Shown piece by piece: positions 46,508 through 58,067 of a stretch of DNA of 64,000 nt. The stretch lies in contig OX327684.1 of the NCBI GenBank assembly GCA_946807835.1, positions 20,050,501-20,114,500 of the forward strand. Direction: 5' to 3'. The translations under genes were made by a program, and so were the position numbers. Under the pieces are notes generated by a model. It worked only from the letters and a program-made list of their open reading frames with translations, was not told the origin of the DNA and did no database searches. The stretch comes from Ailanthus altissimus. Its lineage: Eukaryota; Streptophyta; Magnoliopsida; Sapindales; Simaroubaceae. Positions within the stretch are counted from its first letter, which is position 1, and each line of letters opens with the position of its first letter.

Positions 46508-48100
46508 TTAGTTTGATAAGTTCTGATACTCGACTAACCACCTAATGCCTTTTTTTAGTAGGCCTCTCCCCCATAGCAAGCTCCTCCATATGTATGGTGG
46601 ATTACTACCTATTTTAGCTTCCAAGAAGTCCTCATTTTTGAAGTATTTGGCCTTGAGAATTCTAACTATAAGGGATTCTGGTTGCTGAATTAGCCTCCAT
46701 CCTTGTTTTGCTAACATTGCTTGGTTGAAGCATTGAAACTCTCTAAAGCGTAGCCCTTCTTGTTGCTTCCCCTGGCATAGGCTATCCCATTTTGTCCAAT
46801 GGATCGTCCTGTCTTGGGAACTCTTTGATCCCCACAAAAATCTAGCTATGATTTTCTGCATATCCTCACAAAGGCTCCTCAGTAGCTTAAAAACACTCAT
46901 AGCTGTGATTTTCCACCACTAGAAAATAGTCTTTCATTCCATTTGCGAACTTTATTTGATATTTTAAGCTTGAGATCATTGAAAATTTGTCTCTTATTCC
47001 TTCCAATTATAGATGGTAGGCTTAGATACTTCTCATGTATTGAGAGACTCTCTTGAGCTTGAAGACATTTTGCAAATTCTGTGCTTGGATTGCGTTGATG
47101 TTGGGACTGCAAAACACTGAGGACTTCTCAAAGTTGAATACCTGTCCTGAGGCTTCAAAGTAGCTGTCAAGAATCTGCTTCAATCTGCTACACTCCTGGT
47201 CTGAAGCATTAGAGAAAATCAGACTGTCATCAGCAAATAATAAGTATGAGATTGATAATTCCTTGCTGAACTTAATCTCTCTTAACTGCCTTCTTGATAC
47301 AGCTTGATTAATCATTGACGATAACATTTCTGCACGCATCACAAAGAAATAGGGTGAAAGAGAGCACCATTGTTGAAGCCCTCTGTGGACTGGAAAATAA
47401 CCTTTAACTTCTCTATTGATTATTACAGAAAAAGTTGTTGTTGAGATACATCTCATCACTAAATCTGTCCACTTTGTTGTAAACCCCAATTTAATCATTA
47501 CATCTCTTACGAGGGACCACTCTATTCTTTTGTAAGTTTACTTGTATCAAATTTTAATGCCACATAACCTCCCTTTCCTTTTTTCTTGCATCTTATATGA
47601 AGACACTCATATTCAAGGATTATGTTATCACTAATCAGCCTATTTGAAAGAAAAGCACTCTGATTTGAGGATACAATTTTACTCGCCCCTTCTTTAATCT
47701 ATTAGCAATGAAATGACATATTACATTGCACAAGCTAATTGGTCTAAAATCATGTGTGTTTTGTGGGTGCTGTTTCTTAGGAATCAAAGCAATTGGAGTG
47801 TGATTGAATGTTGAGATTTTACCTCGCTGATTAAGCATATGAAGACGTGTTAACAGTGTCCTCTCCTACAATTTGCCAATGTTTTTGAAAAAAACCTGCA
47901 GACAGCCCATCTGGTTGAGGAGCTTTTGCTGAATTAGAGTGCCAGACTGCACTGATAATTTCTTCCCTGGTAAAAGGTTTGTTCAACTCTTCATTCATCT
48001 CCTTTGTCACCCTTTCATTTATCCCTGACAATGCTGTACTTCTTTGGTCCTCTGTAGGGTTGGATGAAGCAAATAAATTGGAGAAGTATCCACAAATCAC
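46508..48100 (-). pseudogene. LINE reverse transcriptase remnant
   Basis: EEIISAVWHSNSAKAPQPDG (47965 down) opens the domain. Then come DFRPISLCNVICHFIANRLK near 47740, GYFPVHRGLQQWCSLSPYFF near 47390 and the catalytic SYLLFADDSLIFS (FADD at 47226-47237). RFLWGSKSSQDRTIHWTKW near 46830 and WRLIQQPESLIVRILKAKYF near 46680 are the characteristic plant LINE C-terminal blocks. It is broken by stops and at least two frameshifts. Confidence 0.9.
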
Positions 48101-48479
48101 ATATTCCAGCCCCTGATCACTCTCTGTCCACTTTCCATCTTCCCCGCATAGGCCTTTTATTTCGTTCTTCTTTCTTCAGTTGGCTGCATAAGCATGGAAA
48201 AATTTATTATTCCTATCCCTTTCCCTATACCATATCTCTCAATCTCTGCCTCCAATAAACCTCATCCTCCAACAGCAAAATATCGATCTGTTTTTCTAGG
48301 TCCCTTATCCTGCTGGCTGATAGATAATGCTGAATTAGAACTAAAGCTTTGGTTAAGCTCCTTCATTAATTGCCTCAGCTTTCTCTACCTTCCTTTGAAT
48401 TCACTCTTACTCCATTCTATCAATCCTTTTTTTAACTTCCTCTGCTTTTCCCTGAAATCTGTTATTACACCATTTCCTG

Positions 48480-49310
48480 TACTGTTTTTAGCTTTCCAAA
48501 TTCTTTAACAGTTCTGTGGCAGTCTTCATGAGTATCCCACATGTCTTCATAATGAAATTTAGTGTTTACATGCTTCTTTCTTCCCAGCCAATCTCTCTGT
48601 TCCCAGCCCTCTAACAAGATAGGACAGTGGTCCGATGCTGTAGCCATCAGATGTTGGACTCGCATCCTGCAATACAATTTTATTAAGTTCTGTACTCCTT
48701 AAGAATTTGTCTAGCCTTTCCTCCTCTAGCTTTGATCCATACCTCTTGTTTGACCACGTGTAAGGGTATCCATTCCATCCTAAGTCAGAGAGCCCACAAA
48801 ATCTAATCGTACTCTGAAATTCTTCTATAGCCTCAACCCTTCTAGGATGACCTCCATCTTTCTCATTGGTATCCAGTGTCTCGTTAAAATCACCGCAACA
48901 CATCCATGGAAGTCTACACATTGTTGCTAGTCGATTGAGTAGAGTCCATTTATGCTTCTTCTAGTTGGATTCAGGCATCCCATAGATCCCTGTTAGTCTC
49001 CATTTCCGGCAATTGTCATCTAAAATTACAGTATCAATATAGCTTCTGCTGTATGACATAACTTCCATCTTGGTGTTGTTCCATAATATCACTACCCCTC
49101 CACTTCGGTCATTGCTATTTACTGCAAAACAGTTGTCAAATTTGAGTCGTCTTCCTATCCCTCATCCTGTTCTCATCTAATTTGGTCTCACAAAGAAAAG
49201 TTATTTTGGTTTTTTTTTTTGTTGGAGAATATTATTAAAGGATCAATCAAAACGTCTGTTGATTCCCCAGGCCTTGGACGTTCCAACTCATGACTATCAT
49301 GGCTCTTGGC
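48480..49310 (-). pseudogene. LINE AP-endonuclease domain remnant
   Basis: The start is MSWNVQGLGN near 49290. Then PWMCCGDFNETLDTNEKDGG near 48905 holds the catalytic GDFN motif, and CGLSDLGWNGYPYTWSNKR near 48800 is the typical L-x-x-x-G-x-x-Y-T-W-x-N block. The enzyme would nick target DNA to prime reverse transcription. Stops and frame changes make it inactive. Confidence 0.85.
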
Positions 49311-49345
49311 GAGATGGAAACCAGCCTCCACCGCTAGAAATTTCA

Positions 49346-50480
49346 TATTTCGTATCTGCGTCGCTTTTAGGTTCCTGTCTGCGGCAGTAACTTTCAGTTA
49401 CAACACTCCCTTCACTATTAGAATTAGAATGTTATGGATTTTTTGTTGGCAAAGACAAAAGACAACTTCTTTCGGAAATGAAAATTAGATTTATTACGTT
49501 TATGATTACTTATCCAACTCGCAGTAACGAGCTTCATTTAAGACGGTAAGATTTCCATTAATTGGTCAAATTTTCAAGCGTTAACTGTTTCAAATCTATT
49601 TCAAATAAAACGGATCTGAAGATTTGACAATTCCATTGAGATGAGGAATGCATTATATATATTACGTTAATGATTTCTGTTCAACGTGTATGTTGCGCAC
49701 AGAACTTCTATTAGCACTCTTGGAATGAGCTAGACACTAGAATTTCGAAAATAGAATGGAAAAAGTAACATCGTTTATGACCCAGAACGACAATTGTTAT
49801 GGTCGCCAAGGATAAGACTCGACCAGCGGCACTTTGAAGCAGATAAGCTGCGGTCATATTATTACGCCTCATTTCAAAGAGAGAACCTCGGTACCTATAG
49901 TAGTTATTTATCCATTACACCTCAACTGAAAACAAATTTCAGGGTAAAGAAGAACATTAATCCTATGTGCATCTCTTTGGAGTTACTTGTAATTTCAAAT
50001 GTTAATCTGAAAATGACAATTAAAAACAACCATTGATTGATGCTAGGGCAACAAACATGAACCACAGCTCATCCAGTAATTTTGATCTATGTTGCATTCA
50101 TTCCTAAAAATGTGTTAAATTTTAAAATTATGAAGTCTAGAATGTTCAACTTCAGCACAACATTCTACTATAGCAATAAAATCAAGTACCTGTGTAAATA
50201 TTAGGGCATACTAATTAAAGAACAAATATAAACCTTAAAACATGTAAAAATACTTGTATCCAAGAAGATCAAAGAACAAATATAAATCTTAAAACATGTA
50301 AAGTACTTCTATGCAAGAAGATTTATTAGTCTCCTAAACAAAGCATTATATAGAACTTATCAATCTTCAAAAGAACAGAGTCAAGGAAGGAAAGTATAAT
50401 GAAGAAACTATAGCAAATAAAATAATAATAAAAAAACATTACCACAATATTAAACTCCTAAGTTGCATAATAAATGACGG
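49346..50480. other. Region downstream of RPP0, no supported gene
   Basis: Short frames (49794-50036 plus and others) lack family signs. Part next to 50480 should be the RPP0 3' UTR. A 40-bp near-repeat with ACATGTAAA and AAGAAGAT occurs at 50230-50325. Confidence 0.45.
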
Positions 50481-50485
50481 TGAAC

Positions 50486-52435
50486 TTAATCAAACAAGCT
50501 GAAGCCCATATCATCATCAGACTCCTCAGCAGGCTCTTCCATCTTCTCTTCCTCCTTAACAGCAACCGGGGCAGCATCACCAGCAGCAGCAACCGGCGCA
50601 GCGGCAACTGCAAACTTGCTGGGGTCCTGCATTCACATGATTTAAACAATTAAGAAATTTTGAGAGCAATGAATACAGCACAATGCAAAGAGCAGGACAG
50701 TGTCAATTTTAAAAAAAGAATGCATGCAACACAAACCTTTAGGTACTCCTTCACTTTGTCAGCCTGAGGGAAAGAATACTCAGTTGTAACTGCAACAGCA
50801 AGAACATTCTTATAGGCATTGATGAACATGTGAGAAGCAGCTGCCAGAGTTGGGTATGAGATGGCCAGTGCCAGAGAGGTGACCATTGAGACACCCAAAG
50901 CAAACTTCTCAATAAGGTCTTCCTCAGTTAAGTCAAGCACCTCTGGGCTGAACACAGAGCCATTGTCATAGACTGACCGGATAACAAGACCATATGAGAA
51001 GGGCCTAATCCCAAGCTTTGCAAGGAGGGCTGCCTCAGAGGAACCCACTTTGTCACCCTTCTTAATAAGCTCCACAGGGGTGATAATTTCAACAGTACCC
51101 TTGTTAATCTTCGTGGGAATATTAAGCACCTGAATTGATATAAAATTGAAATTGTAAGATATCAAGAAAACCACACACAATTAACAAATTCAACTTTGCC
51201 ATATAGTGAAACTATTTACCTGGAAGAAAGAGGTCTGGGAGGGATCAAGACCAGTGTTGCCAGGAGGGACAACCACATCAATCGGAGCAACCAAACCAAC
51301 ACGGGCAGGAGCTCCAACCTGTTCCATAAGATCATATTAACATTGATAGAGCTACAGAAGAATCATGAAGAACATACTGAAAACATTTATCAGCAAGAAG
51401 ATCAAACAATATCATGTCAGCACATCAATAAAAGCACTCAAGCAATTAGTACAAAACTGAAAAAAAATGAACATCCCCCCTGCAACCACAGTGAGAAAAA
51501 TAAAGACCCAAACCAAAAAGAAACAAAAAAAACTTATAGGAAATGCACTCCACATCTCAATGGCACTATCAAATGCTCACATCCATTCACCAAAAAAAGT
51601 ATATTCAGATACTGTTAGTGTTACCACCAAAACAATACCAACTACACAAATCTTTCATGCACCAAATCTACAAAACGAGGTCAATTAAATTGCTACCACA
51701 CAACCAAAATTATAGTCCAGTACGATTATATAAATTATACATTAAGATGAATCAATACGAAATAACTTTCCCATAACATAAGCCACATAAACTATGAGCA
51801 ATGTATTATGTTTAGTCTGCCAAGAAGAATTCATAAACCTCAAAAAAAATGGGAAGCCTCTACTGTTAGATTCTTCTAGCTAAATTAACTAAAACAAAAT
51901 AACTAACATAACATACCTAAGTGTGTGCTAATAAATAACAAAAAAAAATTCTCACTGATTAAGTTAATGAATAAATTGACAGGAAAAAGCAAGAATACCA
52001 AAAACTCACCTTGTACTTTCCAACCTCCTCGCTCACTTCCTTCAAATCACCCTTTGTGAAAATCAATCCCACATTACCCTAATTCAAAAACAACAAAAAA
52101 TAACCCATTAATAAAACCCAATAAAAAAATTCTACAAACAGATTAAAAAAAAACAATGATAAAAATAAAAACTTTACCTGAAGAAGCGGAATGAGATTGA
52201 GAAAGACCTTGTTGCCGGTGTTCTCAGCGTGAATTCTGATAGACCTTTTCATCATGGTGTTCTTTCCCATAAGCACGACGGAGTCGCCACGCAGACCCCT
52301 GCGAATGCTTTGCAATTGATTCGAGCCTACGTTATCGGCGGCGGCAATGAGGATCTGGCTGTACTCGTCGAGCAATTGGCATAGCTTGGCGTCGTAAGCG
52401 ATCTTCTTATCGGCTTTGGATGGTTTCACCGCCAT
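50486..52435 (-). CDS. RPP0: 60S acidic ribosomal protein P0 (uL10)
   Basis: Five exons on minus: 52435-52178, 52078-52010, 51318-51220, 51129-50737, 50626-50486 (stop TAA 50488-50486); 319 residues. All donors are GT and acceptors AG, and all four introns are phase 0. P0 anchors the P1/P2 stalk on the large ribosomal subunit and recruits translation factors. The rRNA-binding N-terminus reads [20 protein letters not shown] and [20 protein letters not shown]; then [35 protein letters not shown] and the central [21 protein letters not shown]1/P2-binding helices lie around residues 200-275, followed by an Ala-rich hinge and the acidic tip [11 protein letters not shown]. The length is usual for plants (about 317-323). 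The ATG at 52435 is chosen because [11 protein letters not shown] is the family start; the open frame upstream is leader. Confidence 0.96.
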
Positions 52436-52443
52436 TTGATTTT

Positions 52444-52451
52444 TAGGGTTT
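52444..52451 (-). promoter_or_regulatory. Telo-box in the RPP0 leader
   Basis: Plus TAGGGTTT, minus AAACCCTA, only 9 bp upstream of the ATG. Telo-boxes near the start are typical of plant ribosomal-protein genes. Confidence 0.6.
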
Positions 52452-52603
52452 CTAAAAGAACTAAAAGAAATCAAGACAAAATCGAGGGCCAAGACGAAGC
52501 GTCCGAGGCTTGTCAAGGCGGACAGCGTTAAAGCGCCGTCTCTTTAACCTCAACGAGATTGAGATGAAGGAAATGAAACGGAGAATATAAATTTGAGAAC
52601 TGT

Positions 52604-52609
52604 TGGGCT
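52604..52609. promoter_or_regulatory. Site-II motif upstream of RPP0
   Basis: TGGGCT (minus AGCCCA), the TCP-factor site II element often paired with telo-boxes in ribosomal-protein promoters. Confidence 0.55.
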
Positions 52610-52670
52610 GTTAAGTGAAGAAGTGAGAGGTTGACGTGTTTATGTAGTGAGAGAAACAGGAAGTGAGAGT

Positions 52671-52690
52671 TAGGGTTTATTGAAACCCTA
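52671..52690. promoter_or_regulatory. Facing telo-boxes upstream of RPP0
   Basis: TAGGGTTT, a 4-nt gap, then AAACCCTA: two telo-boxes on opposite strands about 240 bp before the ATG. The array is self-complementary. Confidence 0.65.
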
Positions 52691-52765
52691 GATCGGACGG
52701 GTGTTATTGTTTTTTGCTTTTGGGATCGGATGGTTGGAACTTGGTTTACCTGTTATGGATCTAAA

Positions 52766-52771
52766 TGGGCC
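52766..52771. promoter_or_regulatory. Second site-II motif upstream of RPP0
   Basis: TGGGCC, about 330 bp upstream of the RPP0 ATG. Confidence 0.5.
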
Positions 52772-53106
52772 GGAATTGGTTGTTGAATTAGGGATGATTT
52801 AGATGGTTGAGTAAAGTATCGAAATGGGTCCATTTTAACTAATTCATGAGTATGAGCAAATAATGTCATACCACAAGTTGTTTTCTAAATGATTTTTGAA
52901 ACAAATTAATAAAAAAAAAGATCAAGAGAGCTAAATATATAGAATATTAATGTCGTTTGGCATGATTTTTAATTTTTAATTTTTTTTACGACAAAGAAGA
53001 GTTTATGACAGAGTACGAAAGTTGTCTTACACCTATATAGAGACGAGCTCAAATTTTAGCTAAAATTTCTTTTAAATCTTTCATTTATATATTTTAGGAA
53101 AATAGA

Positions 53107-53551
53107 TGTATAGAAAAATTGATAAATCGAACTGAATCGAGTGAACCAAATCGAATTGTCTTTTTGGTTGAGTTTTATTTTGGCTAGTGCAATTTCAAAT
53201 TTTCAAACCAAAAATTGATTTGAAAATTGATTTTTTTTTTAAAAAAAGAAGAAAATACTCATAATATTTTAGGAATGAAACTAAACTAAATCGAATTAAA
53301 AACTGAACTGTAAACCTAATTTAAACTTATCCGAAGCAAAAAGTTTAAATTAAGAACTGAACCAAATAAAAAAAGTGAGTTTAATTTAAACTTATTTGAA
53401 GTCAAAAATTCAAACCAAGAATTGAATCGAATAGGTTTGATTCTCCCTTAAGCTGATTCGGTTTTCGATTTAATTTTTTTAAAATTGATTGGCTTGATTC
53501 AGCTTTTAATTTACTTTAAAAACTGAACTGAACCAAAAAAACTTACCTCTA
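53107..53551. mobile_element. Possible short hAT-type MITE
   Basis: Rich in GAACTGAACCAAA/TCGGTTTTCG-type motifs in both orientations, with ends TAGATGTATAG and (reverse complement) TAGAGGTAAG. No convincing 8-bp duplication was found. It lies in the RPP0-SYP31 spacer. Confidence 0.35.
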
Positions 53552-54835
53552 CTTAAAAGTTTTTTTAAAAAAAAAAGCAAATCTCGATAATTTATAAACT
53601 CATTTACATATTTATTAAAATAATTGTTACCATTAACTTTGATAGTATAAACGATAAAAATAAAAATTGACCTCGTTTTAATTAAAAAAAAATAGGTTTC
53701 GTTAATTTTAATTAGTAGAAATAGTACAAATAAAAATTCATCATGTTTTAACTAAAAAATTAAAATTAAATTAAATGCTAAAAAGATAGCTTAAACATTT
53801 AATTTTATAATTAAAGACCACATACTTTAACCAACTCAACTATTCTAACCTTATATTTATGGATAAATTCACAAATTTTATTAACATATTATTCTCAATA
53901 CCACATGTTAATTATTTTTTTATTCTAACTTATTATTTATGTATGGATCCGTAAATTTTATTAATATATTCCAATCTATGGATATGTAAATTTTATTAAT
54001 ATATTATCTTTAATATTATATTTTAATAATTTTTAATATATTATAGTTTATAAATTTACAAATTTTATTAATATATTATCGTCAATACTACATTTTAATA
54101 ATTTTTGAATATATTATAGTTTATGGATTTACAAATTTTAATAACATATTATAGTTTATAGATCTAAAAATTTTATTAACATATTATTCTCAAAACTATA
54201 TATTAATAATTAAACTTTGATAAACTATATGACAAATAATAGTACTCACCGCTAAGTTATAACAAATTTTGTGATATACTATTAAATAGAAAATACAAAA
54301 AGGTGAAATGACAAGATCTTAGCTATCATATCTCGCTACTAGTCACTGATCATTGTCGGTCACCGACCCCTATTACCCATTGCCACTAATCATCACCCAC
54401 CTCTGTCGGGCGAAATTCGTTAACATAAAATTAAAATAGTTTAGTTGATTAAAATGCGTAATTCTTACACGAGGTTAAAAAATTAAGCCATCTTTTTAAC
54501 ATTCTAAATTTTTTTTCAGTTAAAATATGGGCAAATAATACATTTTTATCATTTTTTATTTATTTTTATTTTAAAGATAATAAAATTCATGATATAAATA
54601 AGATTTTTGAAATTATTGAAGTTTGTATGTTATTTTTCTAAAATCTTAGAGTCGCATATTCTTTTCCTTATATTTTACAAAATCTATATTAATTGTTATA
54701 ATTTCACAATTTTTATTGAAAGTTAATATTTTTATTAAACTTTTACTTGTATAAACATTAACGATATTGTAAATACATCTTAAAATAATATCACATCACA
54801 TTTAAGATTTTATTTTATAAGAGTTAAAGGTACTA
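53552..54835. other. AT-rich intergenic spacer with a short degenerate repeat
   Basis: Around 53860-54200 a 55-75-bp unit recurs: TTTATGGATTTACAAATTTTATTAA, then CATATTAT and CAATACTACATTTTAATAAT. No gene is supported. Confidence 0.5.
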
Positions 54836-54839
54836 ACTG

Positions 54840-55015
54840 AATTAACTAATCCTTCTTAGTTGCTCGTCTAGATTTAGGATTCGATTCTATCTATAACGAG
54901 ATGAGGGTGTGTGTGTTGTTAGGGGGCTCATCCAGGTCTGGGGTTCGATTCCGCCTATGACGGAATGAGAGTGTGTGTATTGTTAAGGGGTACGTGTGTT
55001 GTACACTTAAAAAAA
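54840..55015 (+). mobile_element. Possible SINE-derived tandem pair
   Basis: Two related units of about 70-75 bp each contain a tRNA-type B-box, GGATTCGATTC at 54887-54897 and GGTTCGATTCC near 54942. Each is followed by GAGTGTGTGTGTTGTTA-like text, and the block ends in an A run at 55010-55019. This fits the 3' half of a tRNA-derived SINE duplicated in tandem. The A-box half is not convincing, and no complete tRNA fold was found. Confidence 0.4.
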
Positions 55016-55183
55016 AAAAGTTTATTTTATAAAATATAATAAGCGGGTTGCCTACGGTTCATTTGAGATCCGACTTCTGGTACCCGCCAACTAACGGTAT
55101 CTAACTTTAGCGTTTAGATCCTATATTTCATCACCAAATAAATTTTCATCCTCCATCTTTGGATCAAAAACACCATTTGCCCG

Positions 55184-58067
55184 ATGGCGTCACCTTGTAG
55201 AGATCGGACGGCTGAGTTCCGATCTCTGTCCCAAACTCTGAAGAAGATCGGAGGAACCACAGCCATTAATCAAGCTGACAATTCCTTTGCAGCTCCGAAG
55301 CCTCCGATCTCAGCCTCTTCTAGATCCGAATTCAACAAGAAGGCTTCTCTAATCGGGTTGGGCATCCACGAAACCTCTCAAAAAATTGCTAGACTCGCCA
55401 AATGTAATCCCTTTTTTTTTTAATTCATTTCTTAATTTTTGTTTAAGTTCTTTTTTAATATTCGTCTATTGAAGTGAAGTGAAGTTCAAGTTCAAAATGG
55501 AAGCACACACGTAATGATTCTTTGAAATTTTAGGTGGCAATAAAATTCTGTTCAAGGTTGTTGACTAAGGCATTCTTTGGTTATCTTTAGTAAGGGAATT
55601 GGTTTATTGAATTGGAAATTAAATTTTTTAGTAAAAAAGAAACAAAAGCACACGCATTTTAGCTTCTAGCAAATTATGCAATGCTCACCTTAGGTTTTGA
55701 AATTCAATGTAGTGGCAAAAAGGTCATCCATGTTCGATGATCCGATTGTGGAGATACAGGAGTTGACAGCTTTGATAAAGAATGACATTACAGCTCTGAA
55801 TATGGCTCTTTCGGATCTGCAGATCCTTCAAAACATGGAGATTGCAGACAGAAATCATTCCGAGGATAGAGTGGTGCATTCCACTACTGTTTGCGATGAC
55901 TTGAAGAGCAAACTCATGGGTGCTACTAAAGAGCTTCAAGATGTGTTAACAACACGAACTGAGGTTTTTGCTCTCTTGAATTTTAGTTTTTGCTTCTTTC
56001 TTCACCCCATTTTAGCATATTTTTATGGCTACATGGTTTTTGTTATAGAACATAAAGGCTCATGAAAATAGAAGGCAGATATTTTCCAAAAATGCATTGA
56101 GAGACAGCCCATTTAGACAGCAAGCAAAACCTGTAACTGAGCCACCTCCTTGGTCAAGTTCAGTTGATGCATCTGAGAGTTCACAACCATCAGTGTGAGT
56201 ATTTCCTTTTGGTAGACTATTTTATCTTTTCAACATTATATCTTTAATACTGTCATTTTGTAACAATATTAATTTATAGAGGATCAATTTTCAGTTATAT
56301 GCATGTAATGAGCCACAGCAAGGTTTAGTAAAAGTTTTAATCACACAGAAAAACTTTGAAATACCTCTTAGTTATGTATTATCGCGAAATGATCTTGGGT
56401 GTGCCTTGATATATACCATAGAGCGTAAACAATCAGAAAGACCTGTGTTTGTGTTAAACATGTGACCAGATGGCCCTGTGTCCCAGTAAGAAGAAAATAT
56501 AATAGAAAGACAATGCGAAGTTGTTTCGTGCTGTCTATAAATCCATGTGTTTGTGGAGTTTCTATGAAATGTGCCTATGAACCAAATTTCATAATGTTCA
56601 CATATTGATGTTACATTTTGTGCTATGTCTACGTTTCTTTCTCTCCTTTTATTTATAGAATGGTAGCTTTCCTTTAGTCATTATTTTATTTATTTCTTCC
56701 TTTTCCTTGTGACTAGATTGCCACCAGGCGGAGTTCAAGTTGGAAACCAACTGAGGTGTGTTTTCTTTCATTATGCATTCCATTTTTGAGTTTGAGGTTT
56801 TTGCTATTTTGCAAATCTTGCATCTTCTTGACGAATTCTAGTATTTTCACAACTTTTAGTTTCAGCAAACAATTGTATCCTGTGGCTTAATTGTGCACCA
56901 TGTTTGGAGAACTACTATATTGGTTATACATGCGCACATAATAATTTATCTTTTATGTACATTTAGAACACTCATAACCACTAAACTTGTTTAGAATGGG
57001 CCTATGTCTGACATTATTTACTTCTCTTGTCTGTTCTGGTTTATCTTTGTGCAACTATAGTAGCTTCCCTAAATTCAAAACAAATTTACTATAAGGAGGG
57101 TCTTTTTTTTCTTCTTTTTTTGTATAGGCAAGGTGAAACTAAACAAGAACAAAATCCAATGAAAGATAAAACTAAAGGCCCTAGTTCTTCTCTCCTTCCA
57201 CTTCTCTTAAAGAGGAAAAATATAGATGAAATTGACATGATAAAACTTTTAAACAGGTATGTCATAAAGGCCGACTAGGTAACTATCTATTCTTTTATCA
57301 AGTGTTGTTAGAAAGCAGCTTATGTTTTCATACTTCTCTTGGCAATGAGACACCTATTGATTTGAATTGTCTAGTCTGACAGGAGTTTCTTTTTTATTTT
57401 CGAATTTGGACCTGGTTGCTGAAAATTATACTCATTGATTTTTTTGTAATCATTTGTGGATGTGTTTTATAATACTTGTGTTGGATCTTGCCTAAACAGA
57501 CGAAGGCCAGCTGTGGACAACACTCCCTCACACCAAATGGAAATGTCTATGTTACAGCAGGTAATTCCTCGGCAAGAGAATTACTCACAAAGTCGGGCAG
57601 TTGCTCTTCACAATGTTGAAGCCACAATTACAGAACTCGGTGGGATCTTTACGCATCTGGCCACAATGGTTGCACAGCAAGGGGAATTAGCTATCAGGTC
57701 TGCTGATGTTACTAAAATACTTGATATGTGACTTTAGATGTCAATACCGCTTATCTCTCTGCTATTTTTTCTTTTGAAAATTATCTCTCTGCTATTAATT
57801 ACACATAAGTGGTCAATTCCAATCTTTTTGATTGCTTGATTTTTTCATTTTAACACTTCAGAACTTTTGAGTTGTTAGTGTTGAATCTATCTGGCTGATG
57901 TGAACAGGATTGATGATAACATGGATGAGTCATTGGCTAATGTTGAAGGTGCCCGTAATGCCTTGTTGAGGTATCTTAACCAAATTTCATCAAATAGATG
58001 GCTTATGATCAAGATATTTGCTGTCATTATATTTTTCTTGATGGTTTTTCTGTTTTTCGTGGCTTAA
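55184..58067 (+). CDS. SYP31: Syntaxin of plants 31 (SED5-type Golgi Qa-SNARE)
   Basis: Six exons on plus: 55184-55403, 55713-55963, 56049-56194, 56717-56755, 57500-57697, 57908-58067; 337 residues, stop TAA. The protein drives vesicle fusion at the early Golgi. The N-terminal peptide RDRTAEF (residues 6-12) is the known SED5/syntaxin-5 docking motif for Sly1-type SM proteins. Then follow SEFNKKASLIGLGIHETSQK and the Habc helices with IQELTALIKNDITALNMALS. A linker with EPPPWSS precedes the Qa-SNARE motif (about 247-309), with zero-layer Gln near 279 in VAQQGE. A C-terminal membrane anchor spans about 318-336. Every junction keeps the frame with GT-AG sites, and the length matches the family. 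A further in-frame exon candidate lies in intron 4 (57128-57256) and is left out of this model. Confidence 0.95.
57128..57256 (+). other. Candidate cassette exon in SYP31 intron 4
   Basis: 129 bp with no stop, entering and leaving in phase 2 like its flanks, so inclusion adds 43 codons in frame (380 residues in total). The acceptor is strong: a T-rich tract, TCTTTTTTTTCTTC, then TGTATAG at 57121-57127. The donor AACAG/GTATGT is near consensus. The encoded text (QGETKQEQNPMKDKTKGP then SSSLLPLLLKRKNID) is Lys/Gln-rich and matches no part of known SYP31 proteins. It would be inserted in the linker just before the SNARE motif. Use of this exon is inferred from sequence only. Confidence 0.5.

Larger units (their letters stand above)
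45960..49345 (-). mobile_element. L1-type LINE, 5'- and 3'-truncated
   Basis: Minus-strand non-LTR retrotransposon. The order from high to low coordinate is AP endonuclease, reverse transcriptase, then the C-terminal region ending near 45960. No ORF1 and no poly(A) tail are recognised, and no target duplication was found. It lies directly beside the gypsy remnant and probably truncates it. Confidence 0.85.

Noticed and set aside
50458..50649. 63-codon minus frame over RPP0 exon 5
   Set aside because: Wrong frame of the exon; the correct frame gives the conserved [11 protein letters not shown] tail.
51196..51618. 140-codon plus frame within RPP0
   Set aside because: Lies opposite RPP0 exon 3 and intron 2; Lys/Thr/Asn-rich intron translation.
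54880..54960. tRNA gene based on GGTTCGATTCC
   Set aside because: No acceptor stem, no anticodon arm and no convincing A-box; better explained as a SINE-type B-box.
57027..57278. Independent 83-codon gene in SYP31 intron 4
   Set aside because: Its first part is intron sequence with a pyrimidine tract; only the splice-bounded part 57128-57256 is meaningful, as a cassette exon candidate.
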